Origin: CAYNCE01 sp964522515 | Lineage (GTDB): Bacteria; Patescibacteriota; Patescibacteriia; UBA2196 | DNA length: 64,000 nt | Direction of reading: 5' to 3' | Assembly (NCBI GenBank): GCA_964522515.1 | Contig: CAZFWC010000001.1 | Location: 1 to 64,000, forward strand | Shown here: positions 22,862 to 31,776 of the stretch, piece after piece | Layout of the letters: each line of letters opens with the position of its first letter | How positions within the stretch are numbered: position 1 is the stretch's first letter | Translations under genes and position numbers: made by a program | The notes under the pieces: generated by a model | Database searches by the model: none | Told to the model about the DNA's origin: nothing | The model's input: the letters and a program-made list of their open reading frames with translations, nothing else

Positions 22862-24964
22862 ATGTCAAGCTCAAAATTATCAATTTTAAATTTATTTTTA
22901 GCAATTTTATTAAGTTTTAATATTTTTGTTTTTCAATCCCCTATTTTAGGAATTATTTGTGGTGTTTTATTTTTAATTTTATGCAGTTGGTTAATAAATA
23001 AAAAAAATATTATTTTTGGTTTGCTAAAATTTTTATCAATTTTAATTATTATTTTAAGCCTGATTTATTATTTTTATGAATTAAATAATTTTGTAATTGT
23101 TGGGTTTTTAGTTTTGTCAGCTTTAGTTATTTTATTTTTAAATATTTTAAATAAAAATAATTACAAATTACAAGTTACAAATTACAAGTTACTTTTTAAT
23201 TATAAAAAAATATTATTTGTTTTATTTTATTTAATTTTACTTACAACTACTTATTTTTTACTTAAACAAGGCTCAACTTTAGAATCAGTTCGCACACCTT
23301 GGCACTTTGTTTCTAAATGGTTTTTTGTTTTATATTTTGTAACCTCAGCGTGGTTAATTTTTATATTAACACGCTTAAAAACGGTTTCTGTTTTAATTTT
23401 AAGTAGTTTGCATTTATTTTTTACATTTTCAATTGCTAATATTATTTTTCCTTTAGGCTTTGGTTACGATCCATTTATTCATCAAGCAACTGAAAAATAT
23501 ATTCTTGAACACGGGTTTATTTTGCCAAAACCATTTTATTATTTAGGTCAATATTCTTTAGTTATTTTTTTTACTAAAATTTTTCAAATTTCACACATAA
23601 TTATTGATAAAAATTTAGTTCCTTTGCTTTCTGCAATTTTACTACCGTCAACAATTTATTATTCTTTTAAAAAAATATTCCCTAATCTCTATTCTCTATT
23701 CCCTATTTTTATTTTTTTATTTATTCCTTTTTCAATTTTAACTTTTACAACACCTCAAAATTTAGCTGATTTATTTGTAATTATTTTAGCATTTTTAGGT
23801 TTTGCTTGTTTAAATAAATCCCACATTTTACCACAAAATATTAAATCTAACACAGAAAGGGATAAACAAATTTCAATTTATTTTTTAACTTTGTTGGTTG
23901 TTGCAATTTTAATAATTCACCCAATTGCTGGTTTAGCTGGAATAATTTTTTTGTCTGTGTTGTGGGTAGATAAATTAAAAATAAAAACTTGGTTGCGTAG
24001 ATTAGTTTATACTTTTTTATGTTTTTTAATGTTAATTGCTTTTGTTATTTTGTCTTTTATTTCCAGATTTGAAATTAATTTTGTAAATAATTTTAATTTA
24101 ATTAATTTTTTTAAAAATTGTTTTAGATTTTTTCCTGATTTGCACTTGAACACAAATATTGTTCACCTTGTTACAACTGTTGCTTATTTTATTTGGCAAC
24201 CTTTAGTTTTATTTTTAATAATTTTAATTTTAGCATTTTTTGGATTTAGATATTTTAAAAATAAATTACAAATTAAAAATTACGAATTACTAATTACTTT
24301 TTTAATTTTACTAATAAATTCTATTTTAGTTTTTTCTTTTTTAGATTTTGATTTTTTAATTCTTTACGAACGCGGAGATTTTGCTTTAAGGATTTTTAAT
24401 CTAGCTGTTTGGTTTCTTGTGCCTTTAGCATTATATTTTATATTTTTTTATCTTTATATTTTTATATCCAAAAATAAATATATAAAGTTAATTATGTTTT
24501 TAATTTTAGCTAGTATCTTAACTGGTTCTTTATATTTTTCTTATCCGCGAGCAGACCGTTATTTTACTTACCGCGGTTTTAATTCTTCAATTTACGATTT
24601 TAATGCTATAAAATATTTAGAAAAAAATACAAACGAAACTTATGTTGTTTTAGCAAATCAGCAAATTGGAGCAACAGCTCTTACAATTTATGGATTTCAT
24701 TATTTTGATGATAAATATTTTTTTTATTCAATTCCAACAGGCGGTGAATTGCACAAAGTTTTTTGGCAAATGGTTTATGAAGAACCAACTTATGAAAAAG
24801 CAAAAATTGCAATGGATTTAACGGGTGTAGATGTGGTTTATTTTTATTTACCAGATTATTGGTTTAATTTAAAAAAACTCTTTCCAGTTGCTTTGAAAGA
24901 GTCTAGTGGCTTAGAAATTTTAGAAAATGGAAAAATTTGGGTTTTTAAATATATCAAAAAATAA
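22862..24964 (+). CDS. Polytopic membrane protein, possible GT-C glycosyltransferase
   Basis: A 700 aa protein with about 13-15 transmembrane helices in the first 560 residues and a soluble C-terminal domain (DFNAIKYLEKNTNETYVVLA to the end). The layout is that of GT-C lipid-linked-sugar transferases, but no clear DxD-type motif can be assigned, so this is inference. The segment YKLQVTNYKLLF is translated from a tandem TTACAAATTACAAG repeat that occurs elsewhere between genes. It points away from the minus-strand polysaccharide cluster next to it. Confidence 0.65.
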   Translation: MSSSKLSILNLFLAILLSFNIFVFQSPILGIICGVLFLILCSWLINKKNIIFGLLKFLSILIIILSLIYYFYELNNFVIVGFLVLSALVILFLNILNKNNYKLQVTNYKLLFNYKKILFVLFYLILLTTTYFLLKQGSTLESVRTPWHFVSKWFFVLYFVTSAWLIFILTRLKTVSVLILSSLHLFFTFSIANIIFPLGFGYDPFIHQATEKYILEHGFILPKPFYYLGQYSLVIFFTKIFQISHIIIDKNLVPLLSAILLPSTIYYSFKKIFPNLYSLFPIFIFLFIPFSILTFTTPQNLADLFVIILAFLGFACLNKSHILPQNIKSNTERDKQISIYFLTLLVVAILIIHPIAGLAGIIFLSVLWVDKLKIKTWLRRLVYTFLCFLMLIAFVILSFISRFEINFVNNFNLINFFKNCFRFFPDLHLNTNIVHLVTTVAYFIWQPLVLFLIILILAFFGFRYFKNKLQIKNYELLITFLILLINSILVFSFLDFDFLILYERGDFALRIFNLAVWFLVPLALYFIFFYLYIFISKNKYIKLIMFLILASILTGSLYFSYPRADRYFTYRGFNSSIYDFNAIKYLEKNTNETYVVLANQQIGATALTIYGFHYFDDKYFFYSIPTGGELHKVFWQMVYEEPTYEKAKIAMDLTGVDVVYFYLPDYWFNLKKLFPVALKESSGLEILENGKIWVFKYIKK

Positions 24965-24977
24965 ATATTTTTAAATT

Positions 24978-27461
24978 TTAAATTAATTTTTCTAATTTTT
25001 TAATATATTTTTCAACTCCAATTTCTTTAACTGATTCAACGCAATTGGTTGACATATTTGCTAGTTGTTTTTTATTTTGTAAACTAAATTTTAAAATTTT
25101 TAATAAATCTTCTGTATCACCAGCTTCAAAAGTAAAGCCGTTAAAATCATCTTTAATAAATTCAATCCCGCCAATTCGCGCAGCTAAAACTGGCACACCA
25201 TTTGATAAACTTTCAAAAATAACTGTTGGTGAATTTTCGTAACATAAAGACGAAACAATTGTTGCGTTGGTCTGAACAAAAATTGTGTTCAACTCAGAAT
25301 TAGGAATGTAGCCTTTGAAAATAATTTGAGAACAGTCACTAGCTAATTTTTTAGCTTCATCTAATGCTGTGCCTGTGCCTGCGATTAGAAGGTTAATGTT
25401 TTTATTATTATTTTGTTCAGATAATAATTTTTTAAAAACATTTATTAAAAATAAAACACCTTTGTATTTTTCAACTTGCCCAAGAAAAAGAAAAGTAAAT
25501 TTATTATCATTTGCAATATTAGCAAATGTTTTAATGTTTTGGTGCCTGTCCGCCGTAGCCCTGCCTTGCCGGCAGGCAGGTTTAGCGAAGGAGGATTTTA
25601 ATGTTTTTATGTTGATTGGATTTGTGAGAATTATTTTTTTAGATTTTGGAAAAAATCTTCTTTGATTATAAAATTCAAGTAAAAATTTTGATGATGAAAT
25701 TATAATTTCAGGATTATTAAAAGCCCAGCGATTATAAATTTGATAAAGTTTTGTTAAGAAAAAATTGTGTTGCCAAGAGTTTTCTTCGTTTTTTAAAATT
25801 AAACCAGATGGTGTTGCAAGTTGAACTTCGTGAAGTGTGTGGATATTTTTTACTTTGCATTTTTTAATTGCGCGACAAGTTAAATATCCAACACCTTTTA
25901 ACATATGAGTCATTGAAACTTCTGGTTTTTCTTTTTTTAAAATATATTTAATTACCCAATAAGAATGCAAGTTAAACATATCAAAAGCGTGCCAAAATAG
26001 TCGTAGAAATGGTCTGTGAGCGTATTTATTTATATTTAAGTATGAAAACAGGTTTAAAGGATAAAAACGATAAATAATTAAGTTGTTTTCAATAGTTTTT
26101 TTAGGCAACAAACTGCGTAAATTTTTAAATTCACAAATTGTAATTATAAAAATTTTATGATTTGTTTTTTTAAATCCTTTGACAATATTATTAACCACTG
26201 TTTCAGCGCCACCTTTTGTGTAAGGCGCAAAAACTGAAGTGATAAGGCAAATGTGCTTTCCCGCCTTCGCCTTTAACAACTCTACTGGACTATGGCGGGC
26301 AAGCCCTTTATTTTTTTGAGTTGGTAGTTTAAATTTATAATAGTTAATAATTTTTTCACAAATTTTTTTCCAATTATATTCTTTTTCAACTTTTTTTCGT
26401 CCTTCTTGCCCAAATTGTTTTGTTTTTTCTGTATCGTTTATAAAAAATAATAATTTTTTTGCAAGATCTCGGGCGTCATTTGGTTTAACAATTAAACCAG
26501 ATTTATTTTTATCAGATGTAACTCGTAATCCTGGCCAATCTGAAACAACAACAGGAGCGCCACAAGCCATTGCTTCTACTGCTGTAATTGAAAAACTTTC
26601 AGTTGGCTGCGTTGATGGAACTGGAACAACAGTTGCTAAATTATAATAAAGTGGCAATTCATTATGATCAATATTGCCCAAAAAAATTACTCCAAAGTGA
26701 ACACTAAATTTGTTCACTAATTTTTTATAATAATTTAATAAATTACCTTCTCCTGCAATTAATAATTTTACATCTTGATGATTTATAATTTTTATTGCTT
26801 TTATTAAAACATCAATTCCTTTAAAAAAATGGGCTTTGTCCAAAGCTTGGGCAGTAAAAATTATTTTGTCTGTGTCTTTTAAATTTAATTTATTTTTAAT
26901 ATTTTCAGTATTTAAATTTGGTTTGAATTTTTCAATATCAACACCGTTTGGTACAACTTTAAATTTTTCAGAATATTTAAAATAATATTTTTTGATTTTT
27001 GAATGACGCGCGTAATCATCTGATAAAACAAAAACTTGGTCAACTGTTTTAAATAAAAACGGTGCAATAATTTTTTGGTGTAAATTATTAACAAATTTTG
27101 TAATTCCCTTGCCAACCATATCCATTTGATAATGAAAAATAATTTTTGGACATTTTTTTCTTTTAATTTTTTTTAAAAACCACAAAAATTCTGCAACACC
27201 AAAATACGGATAATACAAATGAACTACATCAAAATTTTTAACTAATTTCATAATTTGTGGCGCAAAATCTGCATAACCAAAAGAAAATAATGGTTTAAAT
27301 AATTTTATTTTAAAATTTCCTTGTTTATAATCAATTTTTCTGTCAGCTAAAAATACTGTCACATTATGTGACTTTCCAATTTCATTTGCAGTGTAAAAAC
27401 ACGCTGTCCCCATTCCGCTTGAAAGTGGAGGAAACACTGGACTAATGTAAGCGATTTTCAT
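24978..27461 (-). CDS. Tandem GT4 glycosyltransferase fusion with repeat-derived linker
   Basis: Two complete GT-B family 4 glycosyltransferases in one frame. The first covers about residues 1-380 (MKIAYISPVFPPLSSGMGTA; EAMACGAPVVVSDWPG). The second covers about 403-827 (HICLITSVFAPYTKGGAETV; ESLSNGVPVLAARIGG). The join (about residues 385-401, KGLARHSPVELLKAKAG) is a family 1 repeat, so two genes were apparently fused by the element, which removed a stop and a start. A second repeat (residues about 622-639) sits inside the second enzyme. They probably extend a surface glycan; the sugars are unknown. Confidence 0.85.
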   Translation of the reverse strand: MKIAYISPVFPPLSSGMGTACFYTANEIGKSHNVTVFLADRKIDYKQGNFKIKLFKPLFSFGYADFAPQIMKLVKNFDVVHLYYPYFGVAEFLWFLKKIKRKKCPKIIFHYQMDMVGKGITKFVNNLHQKIIAPFLFKTVDQVFVLSDDYARHSKIKKYYFKYSEKFKVVPNGVDIEKFKPNLNTENIKNKLNLKDTDKIIFTAQALDKAHFFKGIDVLIKAIKIINHQDVKLLIAGEGNLLNYYKKLVNKFSVHFGVIFLGNIDHNELPLYYNLATVVPVPSTQPTESFSITAVEAMACGAPVVVSDWPGLRVTSDKNKSGLIVKPNDARDLAKKLLFFINDTEKTKQFGQEGRKKVEKEYNWKKICEKIINYYKFKLPTQKNKGLARHSPVELLKAKAGKHICLITSVFAPYTKGGAETVVNNIVKGFKKTNHKIFIITICEFKNLRSLLPKKTIENNLIIYRFYPLNLFSYLNINKYAHRPFLRLFWHAFDMFNLHSYWVIKYILKKEKPEVSMTHMLKGVGYLTCRAIKKCKVKNIHTLHEVQLATPSGLILKNEENSWQHNFFLTKLYQIYNRWAFNNPEIIISSSKFLLEFYNQRRFFPKSKKIILTNPINIKTLKSSFAKPACRQGRATADRHQNIKTFANIANDNKFTFLFLGQVEKYKGVLFLINVFKKLLSEQNNNKNINLLIAGTGTALDEAKKLASDCSQIIFKGYIPNSELNTIFVQTNATIVSSLCYENSPTVIFESLSNGVPVLAARIGGIEFIKDDFNGFTFEAGDTEDLLKILKFSLQNKKQLANMSTNCVESVKEIGVEKYIKKLEKLI
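25544..25595 (-). repeat. Family 1 repeat in frame in the second GT4 domain
   Basis: GCCTGTCCGCCGTAGCC, the module CTGCCTTGCCGGCAGGCAGG, then TTTAGCGAAGGAGGA. It is flanked by a 12-base direct repeat TTTTAATGTTTT (25529-25540 and 25596-25607). Confidence 0.88.
26258..26307 (-). repeat. Family 1 repeat at the GT4-GT4 junction
   Basis: CCCGCCTTCGCCTTTAACAAC then TACTGGACTATGGCGGGCAAG. It is translated as the linker between the two glycosyltransferase domains. Confidence 0.85.
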
Positions 27462-27472
27462 ATTGATTTTTT

Positions 27473-27638
27473 CCGCCTTCGCCCCTAATCCCGAGTACTC
27501 GGGACTACTGGACTATGGCGGATAAATTTCTAGTTCAGTTTTAAATTTTTTTTAATTTAAAAAAATTTAAAACTGCATTAAGAGCCTGCCCGCCGTAGCT
27601 AGGATTTTTTAGAGTTGAGGCGAAGGAGGGTTAGGCGA
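27473..27638 (-). repeat. Family 1 intercistronic cassette (radical SAM to GT4 fusion)
   Basis: On the minus strand it begins TCGCCTAACCCTCCTTCGCC two bases after the radical SAM stop, contains an inner A+T hairpin (AGTTTTAAATT/AATTTAAAACT) and the CCCGAGTACTCGGGA palindrome, and ends GCGAAGGCGGAAAAA 11 bases before the next ATG. Confidence 0.9.
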
Positions 27639-27640
27639 AT

Positions 27641-28768
27641 TTACCGAAAAATTCCACAACATCTTGAACAAATTGGTAATAATTTTTTATTTATTGAATC
27701 ACGAAATAATTTTAATTTTTTCCCTTGCCAAATTTGTTTTATTGTTTGTGAATTAAGATTACCAATTATATAATCTGGATAATCTGCGCAAATAACAACA
27801 TCACCATTATGACGAATATCGATTTCTCTGTTAACAGCGCCACATTTTTTATAATTAAATAATTCTTGATGATTTTGATAATATTTTGCAATATTTTTAG
27901 TTTTTAAATTAGGAAAAATCAAAATTGGTTTTTTGTAGAGTTTATTTTTTCTTATTTTTTTAATTAAATTTTGAATTTTTTCAGCATCTTGCGCAATTTG
28001 TTCATTTTGAAAACCTTGCCAACTAGTCGCTGAAATATTAAATTCATTTTGCATTCTTTTTTCATATCTTTTTCCTGTTTCTTCATTAGTGAACCAACCC
28101 AACTGTAAAATACTCATATCAATCGCAGGATTTTTTTCAATTTCTTGCAGTAAATTTTCAACATTATTTATGTTATTTTTATTTAAAGTGATAATTGTTT
28201 TGATTAATGGTTTGTATTTGTAATTTTTACTTTTTTCATAAATTAAATTTAATCCAGACATTACTTTTCCAAAAGTGCCAGGAACTTGAACAATAAAATC
28301 GTGAATTTCTTTTGTGCCAATTAATGAAACATCAATTGAATCAACTTTATTTTTTAAAATATCATCTGAATATTTTTCAAGCAAAACACCATTTGTATTA
28401 ATTGTGCAAATTAATTTTTTAGTTTTTAAATATTTAATAAATTCTGCAAAATCAGGATGCAAAATTGGTTCTCCTCCCCAAATATAAATTTCTGGATTGT
28501 ATTTCGCGCACTCGTCAATTAATTGTTTTAATTTTTTAATATTTAAAAAATTTTTAATTTGATCTGATTTTGAAGTGCCTTTTTGCCCCCACTGTCCGCA
28601 CATTTTACATCTTAAATTGCATCCATAAAAAAGAAAAAAACGAACTAATTTTGGAAACGAATTAGTTTTAAAAAATTTTTTATTTAGCCAGTGAGATATT
28701 TTGGTTAATGTAATTTTGCGGTATTTTATAGCTAGTTTGAGTAAGTTTATGTTTTGGTTTAAGTTCAT
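27641..28768 (-). CDS. Radical SAM/SPASM domain protein
   Basis: An S-adenosylmethionine radical enzyme of unknown substrate. The iron-sulfur motif CxxxCxxC is in YGCNLRCKMCGQ (near residues 50-58), followed by INTNGVLLEK. The C-terminus is a SPASM-type cluster region with Cys in CGAVNREIDI, VVICADYP and LLPICSRCCG. Placed among glycosyltransferases, it may modify a sugar or a surface component, but that is inference from context. Confidence 0.85.
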   Translation of the reverse strand: MNLNQNINLLKLAIKYRKITLTKISHWLNKKFFKTNSFPKLVRFFLFYGCNLRCKMCGQWGQKGTSKSDQIKNFLNIKKLKQLIDECAKYNPEIYIWGGEPILHPDFAEFIKYLKTKKLICTINTNGVLLEKYSDDILKNKVDSIDVSLIGTKEIHDFIVQVPGTFGKVMSGLNLIYEKSKNYKYKPLIKTIITLNKNNINNVENLLQEIEKNPAIDMSILQLGWFTNEETGKRYEKRMQNEFNISATSWQGFQNEQIAQDAEKIQNLIKKIRKNKLYKKPILIFPNLKTKNIAKYYQNHQELFNYKKCGAVNREIDIRHNGDVVICADYPDYIIGNLNSQTIKQIWQGKKLKLFRDSINKKLLPICSRCCGIFR

Positions 28769-28769
28769 A

Positions 28770-28838
28770 AAAAGTGATTAGTGATTAGTGATTAGTGATT
28801 AGATATTTTTATCCTGCTCACTGCTCACTATTCACTTT
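28770..28838. repeat. Heptamer tandem repeat with inverted mate
   Basis: GTGATTA is repeated four times at 28774-28801, and CTCACTGCTCACTATTCAC (28817-28835) is roughly complementary. The block overlaps the last codons of the next gene (minus strand). It resembles the short tandem units translated elsewhere (YKLQVTNYKL, NYSLFIINYSLK). Confidence 0.6.
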
Positions 28839-29643
28839 TAATATTTATCCATACAAACAAATTATAAATCCACTTACTTGGCAGTAGCAAAAGTAGAAAT
28901 TCTATAAGCAATCTAATTTCTGCAAACACTGTCCAGTGTTTTTTAAATCGAAAATATTTTTGTTTAATTTTTATTGTGTCTTTAAGTTGTTTTTTTAATT
29001 CGTATTTTTTAGAACCCGCGGAATGCATTCTGTATTTTAATAAGGGCTGTTGTAAATTATATAATTTCTTATTTTTTAAAATTAATTGACAAAATAAATC
29101 GTAATCTGAAATTTTATCAAATTCTTTTTTATAAAATCCAATTTCTTGAAAATCTTTTTTATAAAACATTATGCTTGGATGAGCAACAACATTTCTAATC
29201 CGCATCTTTTGGCTAATTTCAGCTGAATTTTCTGGATATTTTCGTGTTCCAATTATTTTATCATTTTCATTAATAATTGTTAAATTTGAACCAACTAAAT
29301 TAATTTCAGGATTAGAAATTAAAAAATCCAACTGTTTGGACAATCTGTTTGGTTCAGAAATATCATCTGCGTCCATTCTAGCAATAATTTCACTTTGAGC
29401 TAATTTAATTCCTTTGTTTAATTGTTCTGCAAAATTTGTTCTAGATGAATTTAAAAAATATTTAATTCTAGAATCATTAAAATTATTTATAATATTTTTT
29501 TGAGTATTTTCACTTGGATCTTCAATAATAATTAATTCAAAATTTTTATAATCCTGATTTAAAATACTTTTGGTTGCTTGCTCAAAATATTTTTGTTTTG
29601 TATTCCAAACAGGCATTATTACTGAAATTAATTTATTTGTCAT
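28828..29643 (-). CDS. Family 2 glycosyltransferase
   Basis: GT-A inverting transferase. The nucleotide-sugar site starts ISVIMPVWNTKQKYFEQATK; the metal-binding ARMDADDISEPNRL is the DxD-like motif near residue 92. It continues with VAHPSIMFYKK and SDYDLFCQLI. At 271 aa it has the single-domain length. The start overlaps the DUF2304 gene by about 11 bases, indicating coupling. Confidence 0.9.
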   Translation of the reverse strand: MTNKLISVIMPVWNTKQKYFEQATKSILNQDYKNFELIIIEDPSENTQKNIINNFNDSRIKYFLNSSRTNFAEQLNKGIKLAQSEIIARMDADDISEPNRLSKQLDFLISNPEINLVGSNLTIINENDKIIGTRKYPENSAEISQKMRIRNVVAHPSIMFYKKDFQEIGFYKKEFDKISDYDLFCQLILKNKKLYNLQQPLLKYRMHSAGSKKYELKKQLKDTIKIKQKYFRFKKHWTVFAEIRLLIEFLLLLLPSKWIYNLFVWINIKSE

Positions 29644-29971
29644 ATTTTTTTATTTTTTCTAACGCGTCTTTTCTCACGATTTTAGTAATATTTTTTTCAA
29701 TGTTTTCTAATTTAAGTCTAATTTTAAAAATTAAATAAAATAAAATAATAATTCCAATGTAAAGCAAAATATCAATTCCAGAACTTGAAAATCCAAAATT
29801 TATTGCTAATTTATCAATCCACTTTAAAGATGAAATTGCAACTGCGGAAAATATCCAAAAAATAAACCAAAATATAAATTCATTTTTTGAAATCTGTTGT
29901 TTTTGTTTTTGCAATAATAATCTTATGATAAAATATAAAATTATTATTAAAGCAATAATTTGTTGAAGCAT
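29633..29971 (-). CDS. DUF2304 membrane protein
   Basis: A 112 aa protein with three hydrophobic helices (about 3-18, 32-48, 68-85) and a charged C-terminal helix (LKLENIEKNITKIVRKDALE). DUF2304 genes are commonly next to GT2 glycosyltransferases, and here one lies on each side. The role is unknown, possibly as a partner of the membrane-associated transferase. Confidence 0.75.
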   Translation of the reverse strand: MLQQIIALIIILYFIIRLLLQKQKQQISKNEFIFWFIFWIFSAVAISSLKWIDKLAINFGFSSSGIDILLYIGIIILFYLIFKIRLKLENIEKNITKIVRKDALEKIKKYDK

Positions 29972-29984
29972 ATATTTTTAAAAT

Positions 29985-30063
29985 AATGTCATTCTGAGCG
30001 AAGCGAAGAATCTATTTTAATAAACCAGATCCTTCACTCCCAAAAAAGCTGTTCAGGATGACA
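29985..30063. repeat. Two opposed family 2 repeats
   Basis: AATGTCATTCTGAGCGAAGCGAAGAATC (29985-30013) and AGATCCTTCACTCCC...GTTCAGGATGAC (30029-30062) face each other. The TGA of the second is the stop of the next minus-strand gene. Confidence 0.75.
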
Positions 30064-30721
30064 ACTTTGACAAACATATTTCCTTAAGTATTTTAAAACC
30101 AGAGCCAACTCCTTGTCCAAATTCATTATAAATTACTGTTACTGGAACTTCTTTAAATCTTAAATTATTTTTTTTGATTTGCGAAATTATTTCTGTGTTG
30201 TGAGACATTCTGTCTTGAAAAATTTTTATTTTTTGCCCAGCTTTATTTGATAAAACACGATAACCACAGTGAGCGTCTGTTAATTTAATTCCTGTGATTA
30301 ATCTATTTATCACACGACTTACAGGATGTATAATTTTTCTTTTTGCAAATGGCATTTTTTTATTTTTTTGTAAAAAACGCGAACCTAAAATAATATCAAC
30401 TTCATTATTTAATAAAGAAACTAAAGTTTGTTGAATTTCATTTACAAGATACTGTCCGTCTGCGTCAAAGTGGACAATAATTTCAGCATTATTTTTAAGA
30501 GCAAAATCTGTGCCTGTTTGAAGAGCCGCGCCTTGCCCTCTGTTAATTTCGTGTTTTAAAACAGTGATTGGAAATTGTTTTAAAATTTCAAAAGTATTAT
30601 CTGTTGAACAGTCGTCAACAACCACAATTTGATAATTGTGTTCTAACAAATTTTTAATCACTTGCGCAATATTTTTTTCTTCATTAAAAGCTGGGATAAT
30701 AATGAAAATGTTTTGGTTCAT
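30053..30721 (-). CDS. Family 2 glycosyltransferase, dolichyl-phosphate-mannose-synthase-like
   Basis: GT-A fold with IIPAFNEEKNIAQVIKNLLE, VVDDCSTDNTFEIL, GQGAALQTGTDFA and the metal site VHFDADGQYLV, followed by ILGSRFL. It probably makes a polyprenyl-phosphate sugar. I start at MNQNIF (30721). The open frame extends upstream for 27 codons, but those lie in a family 2 repeat. The last residues and stop (SS then TGA) also come from a family 2 repeat. Confidence 0.88.
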   Translation of the reverse strand: MNQNIFIIIPAFNEEKNIAQVIKNLLEHNYQIVVVDDCSTDNTFEILKQFPITVLKHEINRGQGAALQTGTDFALKNNAEIIVHFDADGQYLVNEIQQTLVSLLNNEVDIILGSRFLQKNKKMPFAKRKIIHPVSRVINRLITGIKLTDAHCGYRVLSNKAGQKIKIFQDRMSHNTEIISQIKKNNLRFKEVPVTVIYNEFGQGVGSGFKILKEICLSKLSS

Positions 30722-30727
30722 TTTGAT

Positions 30728-30832
30728 CTGGATGTCATCCCGAGCTTTGGTAGGATTTTTTAGGATTGGGTCAATGCAACGGGATCCCATCACTTCTAGC
30801 AAATTCTAAAGGTCGTTCGGGATGACAACGGG
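30728..30832. repeat. Long family 2 repeat block
   Basis: GATGTCATCCCGAGCTTTGG, TAGGATTTTTTAGGATTGGG, AACGGGATCCC, then AAAGGTCGTTCGGGATGAC. The ends are complementary. It holds the stop of the upstream gene (30806) and false starts of the downstream gene. A close relative is at 44713-44770. Confidence 0.75.
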
Positions 30833-31603
30833 TGAATAAATATTATTTGAGTAAGTTGTAATTTGTTCATTAAACAAAAAATCAAAACCAGTAGCAAAAG
30901 CATTTTCTAAAAGTTTTATTTTTTGATTAACTTGATTTTCATTTGGAATAAATTCAATTTCAAAACTAGCATTTGCTTTTTCATTTAATTTTAATTCATC
31001 TAAATTCCAAGTAATTAATCTTGTTTTCTTATCAAAATTTAAAGTTTTGCCTTTGTTAACTGCGATTTTATTAGTGTAATTAATATTTGTTGGCAGTTTA
31101 GCTTGGATTTTAATATTTTTAATTGCGCGTGGTGAGCTACTTAATTCCCAAACAATTCGCGCGGAAGTTGTTGCATTAACTTTAGGAGGCCAAGCTCCAA
31201 TTCCAAGTTGTTCACTTTCTTTTGTGTAGTAAATTAATTGATTATTAAAAATTAAATTTGCTGGCACAGTATCATTTTTTACTTCTTGCTTGTCTGTTTC
31301 ACCGCTAACTTTTTGATGAGTAATTTTTAATTCAAAAGTTTCAATTGGGAATTTTTGAGTTAATAAAAAAATATTAATTAAAATTAAAAGAATAATTAGA
31401 AAAATTAAAATCAAATCAATAATTAAATGTTTTTTTGACTCTTTATAAAATTTATCAAATCGTTTGAGCAAAGGATTTGTAAAAATATTTAAAGTGCGAA
31501 TATAAATTGGATATTTTTTTGTGTTTTCTAAATTCAAATCTTGTTTAGAGATTATTTTTTCGTCTTGTGAAACATCTTGAATTTTATTTTTTTGATTATT
31601 CAT
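30806..31603 (-). CDS. Single-pass membrane protein, unknown function
   Basis: A 265 aa protein with a cytoplasmic N-terminus of about 60 residues, one transmembrane helix (LIIDLILIFLIILLILINIF) and an extracellular beta-rich domain (ATTSARIVWELSSSPRAIKN; NINYTNKIAVNKGKTLNFDK) that looks like a DUF11/Ig-type fold. The last seven residues (VVIPNDL) and the stop come from a family 2 repeat. It is between glycosyltransferase and surface-protein genes. Confidence 0.65.
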   Translation of the reverse strand: MNNQKNKIQDVSQDEKIISKQDLNLENTKKYPIYIRTLNIFTNPLLKRFDKFYKESKKHLIIDLILIFLIILLILINIFLLTQKFPIETFELKITHQKVSGETDKQEVKNDTVPANLIFNNQLIYYTKESEQLGIGAWPPKVNATTSARIVWELSSSPRAIKNIKIQAKLPTNINYTNKIAVNKGKTLNFDKKTRLITWNLDELKLNEKANASFEIEFIPNENQVNQKIKLLENAFATGFDFLFNEQITTYSNNIYSPVVIPNDL

Positions 31604-31618
31604 ATTTTTAAAAATTAA

Positions 31619-31697
31619 TTAAGCACGCGAATTACCAGAATAAACCAGAATTTTAATTCGTGTAAATTTTAGGTAATTCTGGTAATTCGTGTTCTAT
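31619..31697. repeat. Family 3 inverted repeat, copy 2
   Basis: TAAGCACGCGAATTACCAGAATAAACCAGAATTTTAATTCGTGTAAATTTTAGGTAATTCTGGTAATTCGTGTTCTATT in summary form: the outer 30 bases at each end are complementary (key ends AGCACGCGAATTACCAGAAT and TAATTCGTGTTCT). Confidence 0.8.
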
Positions 31698-31776
31698 TCT
31701 ATTTAAAAAAACAATTTCCTCTCTTCTAAAAAATTTTAAAAGTCATTCAACATGACAATAAAAAATACTGACAATC

